Of a DNA stretch of 20,483 nt, positions 1 to 5,836 are shown one piece after another (position 1 is the stretch's first letter; the number at the start of each line of letters is the position of its first letter). The notes below the pieces were generated by a model. The model saw only the letters and a program-made list of their open reading frames with translations, ran no database searches and was not told the DNA's origin. Where the stretch lies: assembly GCA_002405445.1 (NCBI GenBank), contig DHLV01000074.1, forward strand, positions 1 to 20,483. Direction: 5' to 3'. The position numbers and the translations under genes were made by a program. Source of the stretch: Flammeovirgaceae bacterium UBA4659. GTDB taxonomy: Bacteria > Bacteroidota > Bacteroidia > Cytophagales > Cyclobacteriaceae.

Positions 1-162
1 CTTTTGTCTTCTGGCCAAACTTTTGGCAGATAGAAATGCCCCGGGGTTGCTCAATGAATAATCGGAATTGGCTTTGTCTTTAAAGAAAACAAAATAGCGA
101 TTCACTTGTGCATCTGCACAAACACTCCCGGCCAACAACAATACCACCGCTATCGCTCGCAT
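1..162 (-). CDS. Subtilisin-like S8 family peptidase, N-terminal fragment (partial)
   Basis: An open frame runs from an ATG at 162 to the window edge (54 codons, no stop). It begins with a secretion signal (MRAIAVVLLLAGSVCADA), then a stretch containing YFVFFKDKANS, a serine/leucine-rich segment and AFLSAKSLARRQK. This matches the N-terminal end of Bacteroidota secreted S8 serine peptidases, where an alpha/beta start is followed by a 'FLS.RAL.RR' motif before the catalytic domain. The Asp/His/Ser triad lies outside the window, so activity cannot be judged. The ATG is one base after the stop codon of the upstream lipoprotein gene, so the two are almost certainly co-transcribed and perhaps translationally coupled. 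Many such proteases carry a C-terminal T9SS sorting domain; that cannot be seen here. The family call is from memory of the motif. Confidence 0.6.
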   Translation of the reverse strand, partial: MRAIAVVLLLAGSVCADAQVNRYFVFFKDKANSDYSLSNPGAFLSAKSLARRQK

Positions 163-163
163 A

Positions 164-934
164 TCAGTTCTTTCCAAACTCTTTCAGTGTTTGCTTCCAT
201 ATTGTTCCTTGTTGCGTTCGGTTCTGCGCATAGCAGGGAAGCAGTGAATTAGCAAAATATTTGAGCAAATACGTTTCCCTATACACCAAGCCCACATTCC
301 AGGCATACACCTCCAACCGCGAATCGCGGTAGAGAATGTTCTTTTGCTCATCATTTTGAACCACCCTCACCGTTTTCGGGAACGACAGTCCACTGGCGAG
401 CGAATAAGCGCCACCTACCTGCGTGGCTTTATATTCGTCTTCCACGTTGCCGTTTAGTTGCTGTTCGTTGTTAAAAAGATTACCGTTCCAAACCTGATTT
501 TCGTACAACGGAAAAACCAATTTGAGAAACCAAACGTTGCCTTCGTTGCTGATGATTTGCGACTTCATCCGCTTAATGATCCATGTTGTGATTGGCTGCC
601 AGGGTTGGGATGCACTCGTGCGCTTTGCTCGGGAAACAACATACGAAAAGCCACCCTCCGTTTCAGCGTTCGGGAAAGAGTCTGTCACTTCTACCATCAG
701 TTCATACCTGGCCATGGTCTCCCCGTTATCGGTGCACGCAATGCGCAACGTGTTAGTTTCCTCCACATCGTAAATCCAATACGCGCCCACGCGCAGCGGA
801 GAATAGAAATCATCAGGTGGGCGGGCTGCATCTGGTCCACACGAGGACAAAAGTGCGCAAACCGCCACGTACGCTAACACAAACACACGACCAACACGGC
901 TTTGCTGTTCAATACTATTTTTCCCGCCAATCAT
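164..934 (-). CDS. Secreted lipoprotein of unknown function
   Basis: 256 residues. The N-terminus has arginines followed by a hydrophobic segment (FVLAYVAVCALL) and a lipobox LSSC with the lipidated cysteine at residue 32, so the mature protein is expected to be a membrane-anchored lipoprotein. The rest is soluble and beta-rich (for example VGAYWIYDVEETNT near residues 49-62, LPCYAQN near the end). The opening 'Y.PL..G.YWIYDVEE' resembles other Bacteroidota lipoproteins of unknown role; I assign no function. It is the first gene of a minus-strand pair with the S8 peptidase that starts one base after its stop, so it may be an accessory or inhibitor of that protease, which is inference only. 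A TAnnTTTG box lies four bases before the ATG, suggesting a leaderless transcript. Confidence 0.75.
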   Translation of the reverse strand: MIGGKNSIEQQSRVGRVFVLAYVAVCALLSSCGPDAARPPDDFYSPLRVGAYWIYDVEETNTLRIACTDNGETMARYELMVEVTDSFPNAETEGGFSYVVSRAKRTSASQPWQPITTWIIKRMKSQIISNEGNVWFLKLVFPLYENQVWNGNLFNNEQQLNGNVEDEYKATQVGGAYSLASGLSFPKTVRVVQNDEQKNILYRDSRLEVYAWNVGLVYRETYLLKYFANSLLPCYAQNRTQQGTIWKQTLKEFGKN

Positions 935-970
935 AAACCAAAGTTATTTTTTCTTTTTGATATTTGAGCC
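935..970. promoter_or_regulatory. Divergent 36-bp promoter region with two -7-like boxes
   Basis: This short gap separates the lipoprotein (minus) from the TrpF-like gene (plus). On the minus strand positions 946-939 read TAACTTTG, a perfect match to the Bacteroidota -7 consensus TAnnTTTG. On the plus strand 959-966 read GATATTTG, one mismatch. Each box ends four bases before its start codon, which would put transcription start at or next to the ATG. No convincing -33 TTG is visible for either direction, so the call rests on the -7 boxes alone. Confidence 0.35.
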
Positions 971-1516
971 ATGGCATTGAAGACCACCGTAGCGGTTGGC
1001 AACATCACCAATCTAAGCGAAGCGCGTTACTGCGCAGGCATGGGTGTGCAGTACCTGTGTTTTCCTGCCCACCGCGTTGATCCCAAAGTATTCAAAGAGA
1101 TAACCGGATGGGTCAGCGGCCCTACGTTCATCGTTGACCTTTCGGAGGCAGAACACCCCTCAGAAGCGATGACCAACTATGCCACCAACCATTGGCTCAT
1201 GAGGCCGGAACATCTCACGCGGGCGAGTTTCCCCTTTGGGCAAACAATTTTTTTGGACGTGAGAAGCAGCCTTTCCCCTCCGGAAATTGAAATCGCACAT
1301 GCATTTTTTTTGGTCATTCGCGAGGAGCAATTGCCCGTTTTCTCGAGACAAGCAGGTGAAAAATTGCTTGTAGCAGGCGATACTAAATCATTGATTTCCA
1401 AAATAGAACGCGGTGCCGTACACGGCATTTGGCTGGAGGGGTCAGACGAACAGCGACCGGGTTTGAAGGATTACGCAGCCCTCGGGGAAGTGCTTGAGCA
1501 GTTAGACTTGCAGTGA
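971..1516 (+). CDS. TrpF-fold (phosphoribosylanthranilate isomerase-like) protein, probably catalytically degenerate
   Basis: 181 residues, a little shorter than usual TrpF (about 200). The N-terminus VGNITNLSEARYCAGMGVQY matches the TrpF opening 'ICGITNLEDA...GAD', and the C-terminal part GIWLEGSDEQRPGLKDY matches 'VDVSSGVE..PG.KD'. By my hand alignment the catalytic Cys of the 'CGITN' motif is glycine (Gly10), while the catalytic Asp of the 'LLDT' strand is kept (FLDV, Asp96) and the Arg of the first phosphate-side loop may be kept (Arg35). The Asp of 'VDVSSG' appears to be Trp154. It therefore looks like a TIM-barrel relative that no longer isomerises phosphoribosylanthranilate. No other trp gene is nearby. 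The function is unknown; it could bind a phosphorylated ligand. The gene is followed by its own terminator. Confidence 0.65.
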   Translation: MALKTTVAVGNITNLSEARYCAGMGVQYLCFPAHRVDPKVFKEITGWVSGPTFIVDLSEAEHPSEAMTNYATNHWLMRPEHLTRASFPFGQTIFLDVRSSLSPPEIEIAHAFFLVIREEQLPVFSRQAGEKLLVAGDTKSLISKIERGAVHGIWLEGSDEQRPGLKDYAALGEVLEQLDLQ

Positions 1517-1529
1517 TGGTGGCAACTGT

Positions 1530-1559
1530 CTGTTTTCCCTATGGAAACAGGATTTTTTT
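1530..1559 (+). terminator. Rho-independent terminator of the TrpF-like gene
   Basis: The hairpin has left arm 1530-1538 (CTGTTTTCC, one bulged T), loop CTAT and right arm 1543-1550 (GGAAACAG), followed by GA and seven Ts. It starts 13 bases after the stop codon at 1516. The stem is 8 bp with a single bulge, a classical intrinsic terminator shape. Confidence 0.75.
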
Positions 1560-1585
1560 GATAATAAAATAATAACATATATTCG
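1558..1585 (+). promoter_or_regulatory. Putative promoter of the SWIB gene
   Basis: TTG at 1558-1560, 17 bases, then TATATTCG at 1578-1585 (one mismatch to TAnnTTTG). This spacing fits the Bacteroidota -33/-7 promoter. Transcription would begin near 1590 and give a leader of about 65 bases containing the inverted repeat at 1600-1617. The -33 element sits at the end of the preceding terminator's T-run. Confidence 0.35.
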
Positions 1586-1599
1586 CACCAGTTTATCAT

Positions 1600-1617
1600 C
1601 TGTGTTAAGTGACACAG
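1600..1617 (+). repeat. Inverted repeat in the SWIB gene leader
   Basis: CTGTGT (1600-1605) and ACACAG (1612-1617) are perfect inverted 6-bp arms around the 6-base spacer TAAGTG, 37 bases before the ATG. In RNA this is a small leader hairpin; in DNA it is a possible operator. Which of these, if either, cannot be decided from sequence. Confidence 0.4.
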
Positions 1618-1654
1618 GTAGGGTAAACAAAACCACTAATACATTCAAAACGCT

Positions 1655-1981
1655 ATGGCAAAAACAGCGAAAAAGGCAGCGAAGAAAGCTGCAAAAAAAC
1701 CAGCGAAAAAGGCTGCAAAGAAGTCAGCGAGAAAACCAAATGCCGCCTTTATGGCCGCGCTGACTCCCAGCGCAACGCTGGCAACAGTAGTAGGTGCGAA
1801 ACCGGCACCCCGTACTCAGATGATCAAAAAGATCTGGGATTACATCAAGAAGAACAAATTGCAAGACAGCAAGAACAAGAGAATGATCAATGCCGATGCC
1901 AACTTGTTGGCTTTATTTAACGGCAAGAAGCAAGTCTCTATGTTTGATCTTGCAAAGATTGTTAGCAAGCACGTAAAGTAA
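1655..1981 (+). CDS. SWIB/MDM2-domain protein with histone H1-like lysine-rich tail
   Basis: 108 residues. Residues 2-28 are a string of AAKK-type tetrads (AKKAAKKAAKKPAKKAAKKSARK), strongly basic, like histone H1 or chlamydial Hc1/Hc2 tails. Residues about 33-107 form a SWIB domain: FMAALTPSATLATVVGA, PRTQMIKKIWDYIKKNKLQD, INADANLLALFNGKKQVSMFDLAKIVSKH. The domain is known from eukaryotic SWI/SNF subunits and MDM2 and, in bacteria, from the C-terminus of chlamydial topoisomerase I and small stand-alone proteins. The tail predicts DNA or RNA binding, so a nucleoid-associated role is likely but unproven. The gene is monocistronic, with a predicted promoter and leader hairpin upstream and a strong bidirectional terminator directly downstream. 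Confidence 0.9.
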   Translation: MAKTAKKAAKKAAKKPAKKAAKKSARKPNAAFMAALTPSATLATVVGAKPAPRTQMIKKIWDYIKKNKLQDSKNKRMINADANLLALFNGKKQVSMFDLAKIVSKHVK

Positions 1982-1999
1982 CAGCGGCTCGCGTACAAC

Positions 2000-2037
2000 A
2001 AAAAAAGGCTTTGTCAGCAATGACAGAGCCTTTTTTT
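2000..2037. terminator. Bidirectional terminator between the SWIB gene and rhlE
   Basis: Seven As (2000-2006), stem GGCTTTGTCA (2007-2016), loop GCAA, stem TGACAGAGCC (2021-2030, one G-T pair), then eight Ts starting at 2031. A and T tracts flank a 10-bp stem, so it can stop transcription in both directions. It serves the SWIB gene on the plus strand and the helicase gene, whose stop codon begins at 2040, on the minus strand. Confidence 0.9.
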
Positions 2038-3291
2038 TCAGCGCCCTCTGTGGTGCGGCCCATGGTGTGATTTACCGTGTGGGCGTTTTCCTTTATGGAA
2101 AGGTTTACGGGCAGATGTCTCCTTCCTGGTGCCGGGCGAATACACAGGCGCATCACCAAATCCCAGCGGCAAAGGTACCTTCTCTACTTCACGCCCAATC
2201 AGTTGCTCGATGCGTTGAAACTTGTGTTGATCGTGAAGATTGATAAACGTGATGGCCGTGCCAGTGGTGGCTGCTCTCGCTGTTCTGCCTATCCGATGAA
2301 TGTAATCCTCGGGGTCTGGCGGCACGTCAAAGTTGATCACCAGGCTAATACCCTCTACGTCTATACCGCGCGAAAGTACATCGGTGCCAATTACTATTGA
2401 CAACTGCTTGTTCTTGAATTCACGCAGTATGCTTTCGCGATCGGCCTGTTCGAGGTCAGAGTGAATTGCCTTTACGTCAAGGCCCATCTTCCGAAGCGTG
2501 CGATCCAGTTTTTTCACGTTCTCTTTGGTAGAGGCGAAAATAATGGCTGACGGAAATTTATCGTCTTTCAGGATGTGCTGGATCAATCTTTCCTTTTGTT
2601 CATCATATAATGAGTAGGCCTGCTGTAAAATGCCTTCGGCAGGTTTTGAGATGGCGATATTGATTTCAGCCGGATTGATCAATATCCGGTTGGCCAACGC
2701 ACGAATCTTCGGAGGCATGGTGGCCGAAAACAGCAAAGTCTGCCGTTTCTCCGGCAGGTATTTAATGATGCGGATAATGTCTTCATAAAAACCCATGTCG
2801 AGCATGCGATCGGCCTCGTCTAACACCAGGTGTTCTACTTGGTCGAGTTTGATCACGCCTGATGCCAGTTGTGCAATCAGCCGTCCTGGTGTGGCGATGA
2901 TGATGTCAACGCCCGCTTCGAGCGCTCTTTTCTGTTGTTCCCACACAGCACCATCATTACCCCCGTAGACTGCGATAGAACTTACGCCCAGAAAATATCC
3001 AAAGCCTTCCACCTGCTGATCGATCTGTTGTGCTAGTTCGCGTGTGGGCGCAACCACCAACGTGTTCAGGTGGCGCTTCTCAGCATGGATAATGTTGTTT
3101 AAGATAGGCAACAAGTATGCAGCAGTTTTGCCGGTGCCCGTTTGCGCACATGCTATCAAATCCCGTTTCTGAAGAATAGCGGGTATTGCCTCTTGTTGAA
3201 TGGGCGTGGGCTTGTCATAGCCCATCGATGCAAGGCCGTCATTGAGGCGTGCATCAAAATTAAAATCTGAAAATGTCAATGTGGTATTCAT
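2038..3291 (-). CDS. rhlE: DEAD-box ATP-dependent RNA helicase, RhlE type
   Basis: 417 residues with the full DEAD-box set in order: a Q-motif region (FSDFNFDARL ... PTPIQ, residues 7-32), Walker A AQTGTGKT (49-56), PTRELA (82-87), TPGR (134-137), DEAD (158-161), SAT (189-191), the helicase C core with TDVLSRGID (303-311) and HRIGRTAR (332-339). A basic His/Gly/Arg-rich tail (about 380-417) is typical of RhlE-type proteins and probably binds RNA non-specifically. These enzymes unwind short RNA duplexes in ribosome assembly and mRNA decay and are often needed in the cold. It lies downstream of a cold-shock protein gene on the same strand; the 49-base gap holds a terminator but no visible promoter, so expression probably depends on read-through from the csp promoter. 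The RhlE assignment over other DEAD-box groups is by overall resemblance. Confidence 0.95.
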   Translation of the reverse strand: MNTTLTFSDFNFDARLNDGLASMGYDKPTPIQQEAIPAILQKRDLIACAQTGTGKTAAYLLPILNNIIHAEKRHLNTLVVAPTRELAQQIDQQVEGFGYFLGVSSIAVYGGNDGAVWEQQKRALEAGVDIIIATPGRLIAQLASGVIKLDQVEHLVLDEADRMLDMGFYEDIIRIIKYLPEKRQTLLFSATMPPKIRALANRILINPAEINIAISKPAEGILQQAYSLYDEQKERLIQHILKDDKFPSAIIFASTKENVKKLDRTLRKMGLDVKAIHSDLEQADRESILREFKNKQLSIVIGTDVLSRGIDVEGISLVINFDVPPDPEDYIHRIGRTARAATTGTAITFINLHDQHKFQRIEQLIGREVEKVPLPLGFGDAPVYSPGTRKETSARKPFHKGKRPHGKSHHGPHHRGR

Positions 3292-3317
3292 AAAAAAGCC
3301 CTGATGGTAATCAGGGC
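3292..3317 (-). terminator. Intrinsic terminator/attenuator between csp and rhlE
   Basis: Read on the minus strand: GCCCTGAT (3317-3310), loop TACC, ATCAGGGC (3305-3298), then six Ts (3297-3292) that run directly into the rhlE ATG at 3291. The 8-bp perfect GC-rich stem plus U-tract is a standard terminator. Its position between two genes of what looks like one operon, with no space left for a leader on the helicase, suggests partial termination or regulated read-through. Confidence 0.8.
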
Positions 3318-3340
3318 CTTTGGTGTGAAGTGATCTGATA

Positions 3341-3535
3341 TTATTTGGCCAACTTTACATCAACCGCATTCAAACCTTTTCTTCCTTCTTTCAGGTCAAA
3401 AGTGATGGCATCATTCTCGCGAACTTTGTCAATCAAACCTGTGGCATGAACAAAATACTCTTGCCCGGTTGCCGTTTCTCTCACAAAGCCAAAACCTTTT
3501 GCTTCGTTAAAGAATTTTACTGTTCCTTCTTTCAT
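3341..3535 (-). CDS. cspA: Cold-shock domain protein (CspA family)
   Basis: 64 residues, the usual CspA length, comprising one cold-shock domain: MKEGTVKFFNEAKGFGFV carries RNP1 (KGFGFV) and YFVHATGL corresponds to RNP2 (normally VFVHF-like). These single-strand RNA/DNA-binding proteins melt RNA secondary structure and can act as transcription antiterminators. The frame stays open further upstream, but the domain begins exactly at this ATG and a good promoter lies 30 bases before it, so the short start is preferred. The DEAD-box helicase gene follows on the same strand after a terminator. Upstream it is divergent from the thioesterase gene. Confidence 0.95.
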   Translation of the reverse strand: MKEGTVKFFNEAKGFGFVRETATGQEYFVHATGLIDKVRENDAITFDLKEGRKGLNAVDVKLAK

Positions 3536-3565
3536 TTGTGTTGTTAAAATTTGATGAATAATTGG

Positions 3566-3594
3566 CAAAGATAACGGAATAATTCTAACCGAAA
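3566..3594 (-). promoter_or_regulatory. Promoter of the cold-shock gene
   Basis: On the minus strand 3573-3566 read TATCTTTG, a perfect TAnnTTTG -7 box, preceded 17 bases upstream by TTTC (3594-3591, one mismatch to TTTG). Transcription would start near 3560, giving a leader of about 25 bases before the ATG at 3535. This supports the 64-residue start. Confidence 0.6.
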
Positions 3595-3654
3595 GGTATT
3601 TTGTTGAGGCATGGACCTGTTCAGTGCGCGCAATCAAATCACCGCTCAAAACAT

Positions 3655-3662
3655 TACATTTG
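3655..3662 (+). promoter_or_regulatory. -7 promoter box of the thioesterase gene
   Basis: TACATTTG is a perfect match to TAnnTTTG and ends three bases before the ATG at 3666, implying a leaderless transcript. It also decides the start: a longer reading from 3624 would place the promoter inside the coding region. No clear -33 element is visible. Confidence 0.45.
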
Positions 3663-3665
3663 CAA

Positions 3666-4079
3666 ATGCCTTCGTCTCATCCGTTCACGCATACTTTCGA
3701 AGTGGCACCTCACAACATTGACGAGTTGAACCATGTAAACAACGTGACCTACGTACGTTGGGTGCAAGATGTGGCGGCCGCCCACTGGAAGGCGGTGGCT
3801 TCACCCGAGTTGCGAGCAGATAACGTGTGGATGTTGCTGCGACATGAAATCGATTACAAAGCGCAATCTTTTTTAGGCGACACCATTACGGCTTATACGT
3901 GGGTGGGTGAAGCAAAAGGTGCTACATTCGAGAGGTTTGTGAAATTGATGCGTGGCAACAACGTGCTCACCTCCTCGCGTTTGGTGTGGTGCCTGCTGGA
4001 TGCAAAGTCACTCAAACCTAAGCGCATCAACCCAGCGATGGTCGAATTGCTCAGGTATGGAAGCCTCGAACTTGGTTGA
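3666..4079 (+). CDS. Acyl-CoA thioesterase, hotdog fold (4HBT/YbgC-like)
   Basis: 137 residues, normal for a single-hotdog thioesterase. Residues 19-29 (DELNHVNNVTY) match the YbgC/FadM-type active-site motif 'D..GHVNN..Y', with Asp19 the likely catalytic acid; here the usual Gly before His is Asn22. The central hotdog helix continues into RWVQDVAAAHW, and the strands follow (IDYKAQSFLGDTITAYTWVGE, FERFVKLMRGNNVLTSSRLVWCLLD). Family members hydrolyse acyl-CoA or acyl-carrier thioesters in the cytoplasm; the chain length of the substrate cannot be read. The start at 3666 is chosen because the family motif begins shortly after it and a promoter box lies just upstream. The gene is convergent with the NmrA-like gene. 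Confidence 0.88.
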   Translation: MPSSHPFTHTFEVAPHNIDELNHVNNVTYVRWVQDVAAAHWKAVASPELRADNVWMLLRHEIDYKAQSFLGDTITAYTWVGEAKGATFERFVKLMRGNNVLTSSRLVWCLLDAKSLKPKRINPAMVELLRYGSLELG

Positions 4080-4102
4080 AAACAGGTCAGTGATCAAAGC
4101 GT

Positions 4103-4126
4103 GAAAATGATGAACGAATCATTTTC
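4103..4126. terminator. Hairpin between convergent genes, possible weak bidirectional terminator
   Basis: GAAAATGAT (4103-4111) and ATCATTTTC (4118-4126) form a perfect 9-bp stem around GAACGA. It lies in the 85-base gap between two convergent genes, where a terminator is expected. The stem is AT-rich and no long T-run follows on either strand, so termination may be weak. Confidence 0.45.
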
Positions 4127-4164
4127 CGATTCAGACTTTCTTGACTTCTAATTTCAACTGCCGG

Positions 4165-5070
4165 TCATTGTTTTGCATCCGCAGATTGATAGGCAACGGC
4201 AAATTCCTTTGCAAAATCCACCAATTTCACCTTTCCCAAACCAGGTCTGTTTTTCCAGTAGTCTGCTTGTATATTGCCTTCACGAATACCCTTGCCAAGC
4301 GCTACGTAGCCCTTCGCTACCGTGGGTGGCAATTGCGATTGAATCATCCCCTGCAGCGCCTGCTCATCCGTAAAAGTTACCCAAGGCGCTGGTTTGCCTG
4401 CGGCCTTGGTGATGGCCTCAGCTATCTCATTTGGATGCCGCTCGTCACTGGCAATGTATTGAACACTAAAACCTTTAAAGTCCAGGTTTACCAACGCATT
4501 GCCGATCACTTCTGCAATATCGCTGGTGTGCACCAACACCAACTTCTCATCAGTATTACCGAAATTAGAACCTACGATGTTCATATTTTTCAACAAAGGG
4601 ATCATCCCAAAAAGATTATAAAAGAAATAAGACGGCCTGAATGCCTTCACATTGACCTGCTTCAATGATGCAAGCTTCTGTTCGGCATAAGCAAGCCCGT
4701 CAATTGGGCCGGCACCACTGCCCATGTGCGCCCCGATGCTGCTCAACAGCGCAACATATTGGATTTGGTTAGCCACAACAGACTGAACGTAATTGTCTAC
4801 AACCCTCTTTTGATAATCAATCCATTCCTCATTCACCAACGCCCACTTTGGCGGCACCATCAGATAAACAACATCAGCGCCACTAAATGCACCGTTTACA
4901 AAACCGGAATCTTCAACCGACCCGACCAAACCTTTGGCTTGCAGCGCCTCCATGTCTTTGACGCGCTCGGGATTGCTGGTGACGACCGAAACCTGGTGGC
5001 CCGATGCAATGAGTTGTTGCACAATCGGTTTACTGATGTGGCCGAGTGATCCGGTAATGACATAGTTCAT
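4165..5070 (-). CDS. NmrA-like NAD(P)-binding protein (atypical short-chain dehydrogenase)
   Basis: 301 residues. The N-terminus MNYVITGSLGHISKPIVQQLIASGHQVSVVTSNPERV is a Rossmann beta-alpha-beta with the dinucleotide motif TGSLGHIS (6-13), where the last position of GxxGxxG is Ser. ADVVYLMVPP (residues 65-74), YVALLSSIGAH (104-114) and KAFRPSYFFYN (142-152) follow the NmrA/atypical SDR pattern. The classical YxxxK is not clear (AYAEQKLA at about 127-134 may be its counterpart). Relatives include NAD(P)H quinone oxidoreductase QOR2-like enzymes and redox-sensing NmrA. The substrate is unknown. It is monocistronic on the minus strand, convergent with the thioesterase and divergent from the DUF2911 gene. 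No convincing promoter box was found upstream. Confidence 0.85.
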   Translation of the reverse strand: MNYVITGSLGHISKPIVQQLIASGHQVSVVTSNPERVKDMEALQAKGLVGSVEDSGFVNGAFSGADVVYLMVPPKWALVNEEWIDYQKRVVDNYVQSVVANQIQYVALLSSIGAHMGSGAGPIDGLAYAEQKLASLKQVNVKAFRPSYFFYNLFGMIPLLKNMNIVGSNFGNTDEKLVLVHTSDIAEVIGNALVNLDFKGFSVQYIASDERHPNEIAEAITKAAGKPAPWVTFTDEQALQGMIQSQLPPTVAKGYVALGKGIREGNIQADYWKNRPGLGKVKLVDFAKEFAVAYQSADAKQ

Positions 5071-5236
5071 GTGAAAATGGATATTGATTGAAAAAATTAA
5101 TGCGATAACATGCCATCGCGGGCTAAAAGTTCAATGCCTGCATTTTTTTCACTAAAACTTAACAAAGAAATTTGGCGCATAGCGAACCAAACGCTTGCTT
5201 CGCTCGTTAAAACATCAGTTTACAGATTTAAAATTC

Positions 5237-5284
5237 ATAACGAAGTGTTCCGGTACATCACTTGTAACGCGAACACTTCGTTAT
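5237..5284. repeat. Perfect 14-bp inverted repeat overlapping the DUF2911 promoter
   Basis: ATAACGAAGTGTTC (5237-5250) and GAACACTTCGTTAT (5271-5284) are exact reverse complements separated by 20 bases. Inside the spacer TACA (5254-5257) and TGTA (5263-5266) form a second, smaller inverted repeat. The right arm ends within the predicted -7 box of the next gene, and the predicted -33 TTG lies in the spacer, so it could be an operator for a dimeric regulator. As RNA or cruciform DNA it would form a long hairpin. Confidence 0.7.
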
Positions 5285-5289
5285 ATTTA
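5262..5289 (+). promoter_or_regulatory. Putative promoter of the DUF2911 gene
   Basis: TTG at 5262-5264, 17 bases, then TATATTTA at 5282-5289 (one mismatch to TAnnTTTG). The box ends 25 bases before the ATG at 5315. It overlaps the right arm of the inverted repeat. Confidence 0.45.
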
Positions 5290-5314
5290 CAGTAAATTCA
5301 AAATTCAACATGAT

Positions 5315-5815
5315 ATGAAAAGATCGATTATTACTGCTTTCGCACTCCTCGTGTTCACCATTTTTGCAGTGGGGCAAAAAATGCCGAGTCCACCCGCCAA
5401 GGCAACTGGCACCGCAGATGGAGTATCCGTCACAATTGACTATCACCAGCCCTCAGCAAAGGGCCGGAAAATGCTGGGCGGTATCAATCCGTATGGCGAA
5501 GTTTGGCGCACCGGTGCCAATGCAACCACCAGTATCGAATTGGGTGCAAACGCAAAGGTCGAAGGCCAGGCCGTTGCCAAGGGTAAATATGGTTTATACA
5601 CCATCCCGGGTGAGAACGAATGGATCATCATACTCAACAAAGACATCAAATGGGGCGCTTATGATTATACCGAAAAAAATGATGTTTTGCGCGTGAAGGT
5701 AAAACCGTCAAAGCCTGCAGCCTTTGTAGAGACTTTCACCATTAGCGTAGAAAACAATAGCGTTGTGCTCCGGTGGGAGAACACGCAAGTTGCATTCAAA
5801 ATCACGAAAGGATAG
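5315..5815 (+). CDS. DUF2911 family secreted protein
   Basis: 166 residues. A signal peptide (MKRSIITAFALLVFTIFAVGQ, cleavage near residue 20) is followed by a DUF2911 domain, recognisable from VSVTIDYHQPSAKGRKMLGG, NPYGEVWRTGANATTSIEL, GKYGLYTIPGENEWIIILNK and the closing VLRWENTQVAFKI. The family is widespread in Bacteroidota, secreted and of unknown biochemical function. The frame extends upstream to 5195, but that part has no signal peptide and contains the promoter and inverted repeat, so the ATG at 5315 is preferred. The gene is monocistronic and ends in a strong terminator. Confidence 0.9.
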   Translation: MKRSIITAFALLVFTIFAVGQKMPSPPAKATGTADGVSVTIDYHQPSAKGRKMLGGINPYGEVWRTGANATTSIELGANAKVEGQAVAKGKYGLYTIPGENEWIIILNKDIKWGAYDYTEKNDVLRVKVKPSKPAAFVETFTISVENNSVVLRWENTQVAFKITKG

Positions 5816-5836
5816 CCACAGTAGCAGCGCATCACC

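Noticed and set aside
1661..1737. AAKK-coding repeats read as a possible mobile or CRISPR-like repeat.
   Set aside because: They are short, imperfect, in frame and fully explained by the lysine-rich protein tail.
3536..3649. N-terminal extension of the cold-shock protein by 38 residues.
   Set aside because: The extension contains the csp promoter box, and the cold-shock domain starts exactly at the ATG at 3535.
4141..4668. A 175-codon plus-strand open frame opposite the NmrA-like gene.
   Set aside because: Antisense to a clear Rossmann-fold protein; no family resemblance and no start context.
5195..5314. N-terminal extension of the DUF2911 protein by 40 residues.
   Set aside because: It would translate through the inverted repeat and promoter and would bury the signal peptide.
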